Of a stretch of DNA of 64,000 nt, positions 11,759 through 22,295 are shown piece after piece (the stretch's first letter is position 1; each line of letters starts with the position of its first letter). Location: contig NQMI01000057.1 of assembly GCA_002270565.1 (NCBI GenBank), positions 1 to 64,000 on the forward strand. The letters run 5' to 3'. A program made the position numbers and the translations under genes. This DNA comes from Stenocarpella maydis. Lineage: Eukaryota; Ascomycota; Sordariomycetes; Diaporthales; Diaporthaceae. Under the pieces are notes generated by a model. The model made no database searches and was not told where the DNA came from. It was given only the letters and a program-made list of their open reading frames with translations.

Positions 11759-12382
11759 CTTCTTCTTCTTTTTTTTCTCTTCTCCTTTTTTCCCAATTCG
11801 TTAGGGATCTGAGCCCGTCCTATGCCACCGTCGCTCAGTACATACATATCACGCGTATTCCTGACAATTGGTCCTGGAGATGCGCGGGGGTGCGCGATAA
11901 CTAGGCTTTCTGGTACCCTCTGGCTTGCGGCCTAGGAATGGCGTACCGGGGTATGCTGTATTCTTGTGGGTGCAAACATCGGTTTACAGAAACGGCCTGA
12001 TCTATTTTTAAGAAACCATTCCTGACCAAGGACGAAGTCACAAGCTGGCTTGTTCCACCTGCGTGAACGAGGTCGCGTATGCTGATGTGCCATTACGCGA
12101 GGGCATCCTCCATAGCTGTTCTGGGTACTCAAGTAGACAAGCGCCCCCCCCCCCCACTCACTCACAGGGGACTGCTCAGCAATACCGGGCGCTAGTCACG
12201 GCGGCCCGGCCACGCCAGATCCAACGACGCCAGCCGTTCTAAATTTGGGGCTTTCAGTGGGCAGTGCCAGTGCCAAAGGGCCAAACACAAAACAAAAGCC
12301 GACGCCAGACGCCAGCTCCTCTCCCGGGAGACTCGCCACTCAGTCGTCTTGTCCCTGACCCTTCGAACTCGGAGATGCCACG
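11137..12382. other. Intergenic with long poly-T
   Basis: 1.2 kb with no supported gene apart from a possible missing 5' exon of the minus-strand gene. It contains a 52-nt T run and a C run near 12144-12156. Confidence 0.5.
11707..11758. repeat. Poly-T tract, 52 nt
   Basis: Uninterrupted T from 11707 to 11758, followed by TTC/CTT-rich sequence to about 11795. On the minus strand it would read as poly-lysine, which is an artefact of the homopolymer. The exact length is prone to sequencing error. Confidence 0.9.
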
Positions 12383-12979
12383 ATGAAGGCGATACGGTCA
12401 TTCTTCAACAAGAACCCAGCACCGACGTCCCGGTCTGAGGACACCCACCCACCGCTCAGACGCCCGCCGACTGTATCCTGGATCCTGGAGCATCGCGCAG
12501 AGCTGCAAAACCAAAACTCGTCGACGCCAGGCAGGACGCCCTTGGCATCGCTCTACCGCATCTACGAGTACTTCGTGGTGGGCAACACCGCCGGGATCCG
12601 GACCGAGGTTGAGTTCTTCTTCAACCAGCCGTCGTGGGCACTCGACGGGGTTCCTGACCCGGAGGACCCCGACCCCGAACGGTATGCCGTGCTGGCCGTG
12701 CTCCCGTCCTACATGGCCGACGCATTCAACAGGCTCATCCAACGAGGGCTCCCCAGGGGCAGCCCAGCAATGATCATGGGTGACGCTGCGGAGGCCGACC
12801 TGAGAAGCAAGGCGGTGGTTCTTGAGAAGGAGCCGGGATGGGTCGCACGTGTGCCGAAGCTGGAGAAGACCCTGGTGATCCCTGACAGCGACGGCAGCGA
12901 GCCCGCAGAGGATGCGAGGAGCGATAGGTTCATGCACATGAACATAATCGCAGAGGCGCCCTATGTCCTGTTCGTCTGA
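12383..12979 (+). CDS. Orphan cytosolic protein, 198 aa
   Basis: A single-exon protein with consistent coding character and no signal peptide or membrane helix. The basic, Pro-rich N-terminus (MKAIRSFFNKNPAPTSR) is followed by a folded-looking region (SLYRIYEYFVVGNTAGIRTE, PERYAVLAVLPSYMADAFNR). The C-terminus is TLVIPDSDGSEPAEDARSDR then FMHMNIIAEAPYVLFV. I do not recognise a named domain. Its acidic loop DPEDPDPER and hydrophobic C-terminal end look structural rather than catalytic. Downstream is the metallophosphoesterase on the same strand, 640 bp away, so each probably has its own promoter. Confidence 0.7.
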   Translation: MKAIRSFFNKNPAPTSRSEDTHPPLRRPPTVSWILEHRAELQNQNSSTPGRTPLASLYRIYEYFVVGNTAGIRTEVEFFFNQPSWALDGVPDPEDPDPERYAVLAVLPSYMADAFNRLIQRGLPRGSPAMIMGDAAEADLRSKAVVLEKEPGWVARVPKLEKTLVIPDSDGSEPAEDARSDRFMHMNIIAEAPYVLFV

Positions 12980-13622
12980 GGCTCGGCGCCTGGTTGGGGC
13001 TGATGATTTTGAAATAGCCATCACACGGGGATCTGGAAGAGCAATGGGATCTGACCGGGAGGCACATTCACGAGGGCCGAATAGCTCAATACACATTTTG
13101 TGAGGCAATAGTAAGGCGTGGCAGCGCACATTATTCGGTCCGGCCTTCCAGGACGGTACTTTAGCAGTCAGATCACAATATCTTATTTTTCTCCAAAAGA
13201 AGGGGGAGGCCCTGTGATCCAGGTGCAGGCGGACCCCTTCATGCAGTCGTGAACGCTCAGGTACGCAGCGTTAGGCTGTAAACACGCCCAGAACAAAATA
13301 GCCTGTGCGGTAATTGACTGTGGCTGCCTAGCATGATGACAGGATTCACAGGATGTTCCTAATAATGCTCAATTATAGTACTGATGCAGGCGGGCGCCCA
13401 GTCTCAATGACGAATTTGTCTTAGCGCCGACAGGTCAGATTTGTGGTCCCTTGGTGAGATGGGCGATTCCTATTAAATGGACAATGCTGGGCTTCCACAT
13501 TGTCCCCCACGCTGCCTTCTCATGAAGCGAGCCCGAGTGTCAAGCCCAAGCCCTACTCCGCTCAGAAACAGCACAAGGAACCTCGCAGACCTGGAGCAGA
13601 GGTGGCCTCGCCGGTTGCGCAG
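12980..13622. other. Intergenic, metallophosphoesterase promoter side
   Basis: No gene is seen. From 13458 the frame of the next gene is open but has no ATG until 13623, so 13500-13622 is either 5' leader or the edge of an undetected first exon. Confidence 0.5.
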
Positions 13623-14570
13623 ATGGCCTCCATGTTTGGCCAACAGCCTGGCGGGCTGGAAGCGATCCTGCGACGGCCGCGCCCGAGCATTCTGGAGCAG
13701 TTCCGACGCAGCCCCTACATATTCCTGTCGAGGCTCGCCTACGAGAGGTGGCTGGGCCGTGTGGCGCCGGCTCAACCGCTCTCGGACGCCGTGTCAGTCG
13801 TCTGCGTCTCGGACACCCACAACAGCCAGCCCGCGCTGCCTGACGGAGACATACTCATCCACGCGGGAGACCTGACACAATCCGGCACTCTCGAGGAGAC
13901 GCAGGCCGCGCTTGACTGGCTCAAGGGCCAACCACACCGGCACAAGGTCGTGATAGCGGGCAACCACGACCTCTTGCTCGACCCGTCCTTGGACGGGGGG
14001 CCCAGGGGATCGAGGGCGGAGGACGCGGCCAAGGAGCGTGCGGCACTCGACTGGGGAGGCCTGACCTACCTTCAGGATTCCACTGCGGAGCTGCAGTGTG
14101 GCAACGGCCGGCGGCTTCGCGTCTACGGAAGCCCCAGGTCCTGCCAGCATGGCAACTGGGCCTTCCAGTACCCGAGACCAGAGGGCGAGGCGCAATGGTC
14201 GAATGTGGTGCCTGACGACATCGACATCCTCGTCACCCACGGGCCACCCCGGGCACACCTCGACATCCTCAAGCTCGGCTGTGTCGGCCTGCTCAGGGAA
14301 CTATGGAGGGTTCAGCCGGCGCTGCACGTGTTTGGTCACGTGCACGAGGGTTATGGAAAGGAGTGGGTGGGTTTCGATGCCGTGCAGGCGGCATACGAGC
14401 GGGTCGTGGTTGCTGGTGGAGGCATGTGGAATCTCGTGTGCCTATTTGGGGTGTTGCTACGCAGTCAGCTCCAGGCGCCACGGGAGCCCAGGTGCCTGCT
14501 CGTGAATGCTTGTGCTGTTGGAGGATTGCGGGACGAAAAGAGGAGAGCGCCGATTAGAGTCTTGATATAG
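13623..14570 (+). CDS. Calcineurin-like metallophosphoesterase (MPPED-type)
   Basis: A 315-aa protein with every block of the binuclear metallophosphoesterase fold: SDTH (63-66), GDLT (82-85), GNHD (113-116), THGPP (205-209) and GHVHEGYG (238-245). These ligate two metal ions used to hydrolyse phosphomonoesters or diesters. The order and spacing fit the small MPPED1/2-like group rather than PP2A/PP2B phosphatases. The C-terminus VNACAVGGLRDEKRRAPIRV is typical of the fungal members. The N-terminal segment (LEQFRRSPYIFLSRLAYERWL) is amphipathic with no clear signal peptide. I take 13623 as start because it is the first in-frame ATG. The open frame runs further upstream without one. Natural substrate unknown. 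Confidence 0.88.
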   Translation: MASMFGQQPGGLEAILRRPRPSILEQFRRSPYIFLSRLAYERWLGRVAPAQPLSDAVSVVCVSDTHNSQPALPDGDILIHAGDLTQSGTLEETQAALDWLKGQPHRHKVVIAGNHDLLLDPSLDGGPRGSRAEDAAKERAALDWGGLTYLQDSTAELQCGNGRRLRVYGSPRSCQHGNWAFQYPRPEGEAQWSNVVPDDIDILVTHGPPRAHLDILKLGCVGLLRELWRVQPALHVFGHVHEGYGKEWVGFDAVQAAYERVVVAGGGMWNLVCLFGVLLRSQLQAPREPRCLLVNACAVGGLRDEKRRAPIRVLI

Positions 14571-16271
14571 GAACGGTGGAGATATCTATTTCCTCGTACC
14601 CATAGTCGCCGAAGTGGTCCTGCTGGTGGTTTCCATGTCTGCGTAGTAAGGCGAGAACCGTTTTATGCACGGGCATGACAAAGAACCAGAAATGGGCAAT
14701 ATCTTATTGGCTTGACTGTGCCCTTTTGCGACATGATTAGACGTGGACTCCGTGGTCCTCAAGGGATCCGCCCCAGCAGTATTTTTGCCTAGGGTCCTTG
14801 GCTCCTGGACGGCAATCGTGGCCAAGTCGGGCTTTGCAAGAAACACGGCTCTAATAACATCTGCGGCCGCACTGGGTTGTATCAAGTCAGGGGGGTAGCA
14901 TGTAGGAGGCTTTAATAAATCCTGAATTCCCAGGCGGGATTGTGAAGCTACACCTGCACAAGAGCATTCTGCCTTTGGCCACATATTCTGGAATCGGGCT
15001 ACCCAAGAGGAGACTCGTGGGCGGGGATGCCATTATCTTGCGCAAAGGAGAGTGAACTGTCCCATTGGCTGGGCTTTTGATTACGCCTGGTAATAAATAA
15101 TACTGCTATGATATGTCGCACTGAGGTCCGGATGTATCGCCCGGGGTTCTATGCCAGTGTAGATCCGGAGGACCGTACTGACCCAGCAGCCTGGGACGAT
15201 CCACCGCGGAGGGACGTGTTAATAAGCAGGAGGGAGGGCCCTACTTCTAGTGTACATACATCCACAGTAGCCCCTCTGCTCGGCATCTTTGGGTGTTGAT
15301 ACATAGGTCACGCATCACGGGCAGAGACCAACCACATGGGGGAAACAAGGCCATTTCCTCGGAAGCACGTCTACCCACCGAGCAAGCAAAACACCACGGC
15401 CTACAGGGCAAGCTGAGGAAGCGGGTATGTACAATACACAGTAGCGGGCGAGAAAGGCGGGCCGGTGGAGACTCGCGTACCAGGAACGCTACAGCCGCCC
15501 TGCCGCCGTCTCCCATTGTCGTCCAGCCGTTTTCATTTGAGATATGCCCAAGGCGCGGGCGTCGGCTCAAATGTTATTTGCCGGCCCCCCTGGACTGGAC
15601 GGAGACTAGGGAAATTCATTAATGAATCAAGCATACGCTAGGGCTCCAGCCTGCAGGGACAGGGAACTGACTCTCGTCCCCCCCCCCCGTCCCCTTCACC
15701 AAACGCACATCTCTTGTCGTTCGGCTGCTTCGTCTCCGGACGATCTGTGGTCCGACTTGCCCAAGTAAGGCTGCCGTGGTAGTACCGTATCGCAGGTGAT
15801 ATGTGGGCACCCCTACCTCGTGCAGCAGCTGAAGACGACGAGCTGGCCGTGATGGTGTTTCTGAGGGAGGGAGGGAGGGAGGGAAGGGGGGGGGGTGACA
15901 TTGGGGGGCTGAAAAGCCGGTCGGACTCTCCCCCATGCCGAGGGCCGCAGCAATTTATGCAGACAGGCGAGGAGGACTCGGTGTGATGCAGCAGATTGGG
16001 TGAATCTGGTGGGCTAATAGGATAGACAAGCTTCTACCCCCCCCTCTCTTCCTTCGGTGCTGAGTCGTATTGTTCTTCCAAGGCTCTCACACTCGATTCC
16101 CTTTAAGCATCTGCTGTCCCCAGGCTCCACGCTAGCATCATCTCGCACGCTCACAACCGTTCCCTGCTCCACGAGATCCTGAAGTCGTCGCGGGTGGAGA
16201 CCAGCAAAATGCCCCCAGCACAGGCAGGCCGTGCAGACTGAATCCAGAACACGCCTGACTGCACCCACGAA
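14571..16271. other. Intergenic, 1.7 kb
   Basis: No supported gene. Contains C and G homopolymers (about 15679 and 15886) and a GGGA repeat at 15864-15893. Positions after about 16040 are probably the 5' leader of the following membrane-protein gene. Confidence 0.5.
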
Positions 16272-17564
16272 ATGTCCCCAGACGGCGACCAGGACCCGTA
16301 TCAGCCGGGCCTGGACGAGCAGAAGGTCCGGGTCCTATCCGGGTCCGCGGGCGCCAAGATGGCCGTCGAAGGAGCTGCTCACCGTGGCCAAGGACGGCCC
16401 GCCGGCGATGGCGCCAACGACGATGCCACATCACCATCCACCGTCACCAACACCAGCACCAACACCGACCACAGCAGGCAGCAGACCAGCCACGAGGATT
16501 ACTCGGGGCTCCAAGCCGTGGAGCCAGGCCTGGAGGTCCCCCATGGCAGACTCCCGGAGGCCGTCCCCCCCTCGGACCCGCAGACACTGTACGCCGAGTA
16601 CAAGGGATGGGGCCATCTGGGGCCAGCAGCAGGCAGCCATGTCCAACCCCTCCCCGAGGCCGTCTCGCCCGGGGGCAGCGGCAGCGACTACCTGTATGGC
16701 CCCGTGAGCCAGCCCTACAGCATCCACAGCCCCGCCGGGTACAACGGCGGCCACAACCCGTTCGAGGCGGAGAAGCAACAACGGCCTCCCCGGGGGATAC
16801 TGGGCCTGCGGAGGATGGTCTTCTGGTGCGTGCTGGCGGTGGTGGTTTTTGTCGTCGTGGTTGGCGTGGCTGTCGGTGTTGGCGTGGGCCTGGGCACGGG
16901 GGATAACAGTCCAAGGTGAGCCACATGTTATATTGCCGCGTGTTTCCTCTTTGTTTCCCTGCACACCCGCCACAGGTGAAACCCTGGCACGGGCCGGCCG
17001 GCTCGCGGAGCAGCGGCAACGCGGACGAACGAGCGGGTGTGGGGGCGTTATTCATGCACATGGTTATTATGCCCTGGCACACGGTCCAGCAGGGACACTG
17101 CCGATCGATCACCTCAGGCGTACCGTAGGAGAGGGCATGGAGAAGCAAAACCCACTGACTCGCCCCGTGGCACAAACAGCACGAGCACGGGCACAACTTC
17201 GACAACGACAGCCACCCCCAGCGTGCCGTCGGCGACGGCAACGGCGGTGGCGACACCCTCAGCGTCCATCCTGTGCCCCTACGCCAACAGGACCGTCTAC
17301 AGCCTCGAGCCCGCCAGGGACAAGGGCTTCCTGGTGCTGTGCGGGCGCGACTACAACAGCTGCTGCGGGGCCATCGACATGGATGTCATCAACAGCACCA
17401 CCTTTGAGGGCTGCCTGGAGCAGTGCGGCGCCCGTGAGGGGTGCACCGCCGTCGGCTGGGGCAACTACTACGGCGTGGACACGTGCTGGCTCAAGAGCGC
17501 GTGGGGTGAGCCCAACTGGAGCGGGAACTGGTATGCTGCGGTCCTTGTTGGCCCCGCGGGCTGA
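16272..17564 (+). CDS. Type II membrane protein with PAN-like Cys-rich ectodomain
   Basis: Exon 1 is 16272-16915 and exon 2 is 17180-17564, joined by a 264-bp intron (AG|GTGAGC...AAACAG|C, phase 2, branch ACTGAC), giving 342 aa. The long N-terminus is disordered and Pro/Ser/Gly-rich. A transmembrane helix of Val repeats (about 186-210, MVFWCVLAVVVFVVVVGVAV) follows. Then come a Ser/Thr linker and a Cys-rich domain (CPYANRTVYSLEPARDKGF, VLCGRDYNSCCGAIDMD, CLEQCGAREGCTAVGWGNY, CWLKSAW). The Cys spacing and the F...C..Y...D...C...C...C..V pattern resemble PAN/apple-like lectin domains of fungal surface proteins. With the domain C-terminal to the helix, it should face outside. Ligand unknown. Confidence 0.78.
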
Positions 17565-17932
17565 GGTGGCTGGCTACAATACTGGAGACGGGACTTGGCC
17601 TCTTGGGCCAAGACAAGAAGGGAGGAATAACGACGAGGCTCGGCCACGGGCATTGACATCGGCATTGCGGAGACACGGGCAATGTGCGCCAAGGAGATCG
17701 ATATCAGTCTTACAACTGCAGACACGGAGTTCAGGATACCAGTGCGGGTTATCCAGGGGGCAACCACAAGACACTGGCCGGATATGTCTTTTTTCTCTGG
17801 CGGCTGGACAAGGTGGGCAAATTGTCCAAGTATTGATCACAGCAAGTTCAGTATTGTGTAGACCTATTATTACCAACAACCCTATGCCGCCACCAGGAGA
17901 AGAAGAAGACTCCACCGCCCGGAACCCCGTCC
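17565..17932. other. Intergenic between convergent genes
   Basis: 368 bp between the stop of the membrane protein (+) and the stop of the ABC transporter (-). It must hold both 3' UTRs. No other feature is seen. Confidence 0.6.
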
Positions 17933-20134
17933 TCACCTCTTCCACATCAACACAAGCCACGCCACGAGCCGATACCCAGCTATGATGGCGATCATGATGC
18001 CGACATTCTTCCCGAGGTACCCATCCCGATACCCGAACTGGTCCAGCACCCCCTGCCCGTCGATGCGGCACTCGGCCGCCAGCCTCGTCTCGTACATGCA
18101 CCGGCACCCATCGCCACACCCGTAGCTCCGCCCGGAGAACTCATTGACCATCATGCCCTCGAAGACGTACTTCTGGTAGTCCCAGTAGCTAAAGACATAC
18201 TTGTAGAAGACGTTGAGCACCGTCGGCTGTACCATGAACCCGTTGACGCACATCCACAGCCCGTTCGCAAACGCCACCAGCGCCAGCGCGACGACAAAGT
18301 TGGGCGCCAGCGACCCGACGACCACGACGAGGCTCTCGGCCGCGAGCAGGTCCAGGAAGACCCACATGACCCAGGTGAAGAAGGCCGAGGCGGGAGGGTT
18401 GAAGTTGGAGAGGTAGTACGAGATGGCGCTGAAGCCCAGGGCGATGAGGAACAGCGGCGGCACGCCGATGAGCAAGTTGGACAGGACCAGGTGCGACGAC
18501 GAGTACAGGCCCGTGCTCGACTCCTTGACATACTGCAGGCGGTCTTCCAGGAAGGCCGGCACGTAGGCCACTGCCATGAAGGACATGAAGGCTGAGCCGA
18601 AGAACTGGGTTGGCCAGGCGTGTCAGTGGGTGCGCCCATGGCAGATAGATACCTAGGTATCTGGGGCAGGCGGAGGTGAAGAAAGGACGGGATAGGGAAC
18701 TGGGCCGCGCTGACTCACGATGGCGTTGATATACGGCTGGATGTATTCCTGGTCTGTCTTCAGACGCACCCACACCGTGCCCATCATGACCGCCAGGCCA
18801 AAGTACATGGCCATCCGGACGCCATAGGCGATCACGTCGCGGTAGCTCTTGATAAAGGACCGGTGCAGCAGCGTCAGCACCAGGCTCGCGAACCCGGGCC
18901 TGTGCTGCTCCTCGGCCGCATCCACGAGGCCCAAGCCGCCACCACCACCACCGCCCTGCTGCTGCTGGTGCTGCTGCTGGTGGTGCTGGTGCTGGGTCTC
19001 GCAGTACTCGACGATGCTGCTGAGCTGCTCCGCCAGCGGGCTCGCCAGCCAGGCGCGCCGCATCGTCTCGAGCTGCTGCCCCGCGGCCGTGGCAGCCTCC
19101 CCCCTGCCTCGCCCCCCCGCGCCGGCAAAGTCAACACTGACCTGGTCCAGCAGGAACTCGGCCGGGTTGACGTGCAGAGGCAGCGCCCTCCCCACAGACT
19201 CATAGTACGCCCCGACGGCGTCCAGCGGCCCAAAGAAGTGGGTGCGCCCGCCGCCCAGGAGCAACAGCTTGTCAAACATGTTGAAGGCCGCTGTCGAGGG
19301 CTGGTGTATGCTCGCCACCACGATGAGGTTGTCCCGCCGCGCCACCGCCCGCAGGTACCGCACCACCTCCAGGCTGGCAGCCGAGTCCAGCCCGGATGTG
19401 GGCTCGTCGAGGAACAGCACCCTCGGGGCCGTCATGAGCTGCGCGCCCACGCCCGCGCGCCGCCTCTGCCCCCCCGACACGCCGCGCCGCACGGCCGTGC
19501 CGATCAGCGTGCCCGCCTGGCCCCTGAGGCCCAGTGACGAGAGGACGTCGTCGATGCGGGCGGCGCGCTCGCGGGCCGGCAGGCGGGTTGACAGCCGCGA
19601 GGCGAAGCAGAGCGTCTCCCGGACCGTCAGGGAGCCGATGAGGGCGTCCTCCTGCTCTACGAAGCGGCTCAGGCGGCTGAGGGTGGCGGGCGCGGGGATG
19701 GCGCCGTTGACGCGCACTGTGCCGGTTGCCCTGGGGCCCTTTGTCTTGATGGCCCTGGCGGCCGTGGGAGATGTGGACGTGGTGATGGGCTGGCGGCCCG
19801 CGAGCACGTTGAGGAGGGTCGTCTTGCCGCAGCCCGAGGGCCCCATGAGCGCGAGGAGCTCGCCCGCCTCGACATAGCCCTGGACGCTGTCCAGCAGGGT
19901 CTTGGGCTGCTTCGTCTCGCGGTCCGTGACGGTGACGGTGATGCCCGACCACGAGATGTTGTGCACTGTCGTGTTCCTGAGGAGGTGTGAGCCCACCCCG
20001 GCCCCGCTCTGCTTCTCTATGTCTGTGTCTCGGTAGGTGGGCGGCATGTCGGTGGCTGAGTTGCTCTCTGAGCTGCGGGCTTCCCGGCCTGTGGTCGATG
20101 TGGTATTGGTAGCAGTGGTGTTGGTGTGGGCCAT
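17933..20134 (-). CDS. ABCG-type half ABC transporter
   Basis: Exon 1 is 20134-18719 and exon 2 is 18604-17933, with a 114-bp phase-0 intron (GTGAGT...AACCCAG), giving 695 aa. The ATPase comes first and the membrane domain second, the ABCG order. It has Walker A GPSGCGKTT (98-106), Q-loop Gln161, signature VSGGQRRR (219-226), Walker B VLFLDEP (239-245), D-loop SGLD and H-loop His277 (SIHQP). The linker holds a His/Gln/Gly tract. About six helices follow (for example SFIKSYRDVIAYGVRMAMYF, LLIGVPPLFLIALGFSAISY). An extracellular Cys-rich loop (YGCGDGCRCMYETRLAAEC) precedes the last helix, which ends WLVLMWKR. Half transporters work as dimers and export lipids, sterols or toxic compounds. The Cys-rich last loop is typical of White/ABCG2-like pumps. 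Substrate unknown. Confidence 0.93.
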
Positions 20135-22295
20135 CTTGGAGGACCTGGTATGGGACTTGATGACACCGAGGAAGCAATGGAGGCGACGGTCAGGGTGTGA
20201 GAGGAGGCGAGGCTGGCAACTATGCCTTGGCAATGGGGTTTATAGACAGGCACACAAGTCTTGGAAACCCTTGTCGTAAACACCGAAAGGATCATACAGA
20301 GCATGATGGCCCGGACAGTGGAACCATAGGAAAATGGCTGAGAGGGTGCAATCTTTTTAACTTGGAAGACGGTAAGGCACGAGAGATCCCTGGTACCGTC
20401 AGCACACCCTTCGAACACGACGAGACGCCGAGGATGTGTCAGAGATTGAGGACAATGTACTCCCAAGGAACCCACAAGCCATCTCGTCACATGACGGTAT
20501 TCCGATTCCGGTGAGACGACAACCAACCAAGGGAACAACACCCAAAAGATTCGGACGACAGACCCGGGTGCCCTCCCATAAGGCACGGCACACCAGCACG
20601 ATGTGCCCCGGGCTGAGTGAACAAGCGCCTTGTAAGATCATCAAGAGCACAAGGGGGAAGAAAGTGACTGACGATACCCTCTTCGATTACGCAAGGGAAC
20701 CATAAGCGGCGATCTTATAGAGGCGGGATACTGATTGCGGCGGGCCCATGATGAGGACGAGAATGAGCAGCAAAGGACGACTTCGTCCGCCCCTGCGGGC
20801 CTGCATTCCCCACGGATGGGGCGAGATGCTTTCTCACCCAGCAGTCCAAGTTTTTTCTTCTTCTCTATTCATCCATCCCGAGCGGAGCAGGTATTACCAG
20901 CCAGGAACAAGGTTATGGTTGGGTCTCCCGTGGTTGCAACAACGCCTCAGTGTGACCATCACACATTGGCAGAACAACATCGGTCCCGGCCGTGTGTGAC
21001 GGGGCAAGAGGATACGAGTCACCGTTCAACCATTCCTCCCAGCCGCGGCCGTTGTTCCCTCGTCGTCGTCGTTGTCGTCGTCGTCGTCCTCGTTGCAAGT
21101 ATCAGGTTGTCTTGGCCCCAGCCCTCGAGGTCATTTAACCCAACCCCCGGTCCTTAGCCTTTGGGTCGTTGGAATACCACATGTCCCCGGCGTGGGCCGG
21201 CTGCCGGGACGCATCCCTGGCCTGGATGGATACCTGCATTGGCAGCTTAGGGGCCCCGCTAGGCCACGCTCTTGCCCGATAGATCAGCCGAGGTGACATT
21301 GGGGCGGGAGGCCGTGAGCTACACGTCCGAGATGCATGCAGAGATGTGTATCCTTGAGTGCCTGCGTGCGAGTGCGTGACCGAAAATGGTGCAGCGGAAG
21401 ACCAAGCTGGGTAGATGGTGTGTAGTCTGGCGCGGCATCAGATAAAGTTCGTGGGGCACCAGTTCCAGAAATAGATTACTATGCACTCATGGGCTGCAAG
21501 ATGGTGGGTGGCAGTGCGTGCCGTCCACCAGGCCAGACCTTTTCCGGACGAACCAAAGAGCTTGAGGTCGGCGACCATTTGATGTGGGGTCATGCTGGGG
21601 GCCGCATTGTATCCACATTATCGCCCACTATAGATTAGGACGTTATTCAGCATTGAGTCCGGGGTTGGTGGTCATCGGGGGATCCTGACCAGTCGGCTCA
21701 AGAGTGACGAGCGAGTTCCAGGTGCCCGGGCGTGGACGGCGACCATGATGAGGATTTGGCTCCCGGAAGGAAGAGCAACCCTGCCCAGCCCAGCTCATCA
21801 GCACCGCGTGAGCTGGGCGCGGGAGGCGAGGTTACATCCAAGGGAGCCTTATTCTTCACACTGCCCATGCTGCATATTCCATGACGCTGTTTCGCGCATG
21901 CTTTTCCCTCCCTCTTTGCCGTTGCAGAAGCTGCACCTCTCGGCCACCGCGCAACACCACCATCCGAGGAAATTGTCACCGACAATGAACCATGATACCG
22001 CTCATTTGACCCTGCAACCTAGGCCCATAAGTGGGCTGTCCAATTATCTTCGATTTCCAGAAGCCTATTTCACATCTTAAGGAGATACTAGCCAGGTCCC
22101 AAACCCCGCTCCCAGTTTCCTCCTGCCCGGAGACCATTTTCGTCCCTTCTACATTTTCTCGCTAAGAAATATTAGCTCAATTATTTGTCGTCCATGTCTC
22201 CTTGATGTCTTTCGTCTTCCTCGTCCAAGAGGCTCGGGGGACTCGTCCTCCCCTCCCCGTCAGGAGAAAAACGGGCAGGCAGACAGTAGCCCCCT
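20135..22295. other. Intergenic, ABC transporter promoter side
   Basis: 2.2 kb with no supported gene. It includes the ABC transporter promoter and leader (20135 upward), a GTC/CGT trinucleotide repeat at 21058-21094, and the 3' flank of the Zn2Cys6 gene. Confidence 0.5.

Noticed and set aside
11650..11847. Minus-strand open frame rich in lysine
   Set aside because: It is the translation of the 52-nt T run and has no other coding character.
13500..13622. N-terminal extension of the metallophosphoesterase
   Set aside because: The frame is open but its first codon is TTG and no ATG precedes 13623 before a stop, so it is treated as leader.
16444..17256. Long minus-strand frame of 270 codons
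   Set aside because: It is a shadow of the GC-rich membrane-protein gene on the plus strand. It lacks any domain pattern.
18863..19537. Plus-strand frame of 224 codons opposite the ABC transporter
   Set aside because: It is antisense to the ATPase domain in GC-rich DNA and has no family motif.
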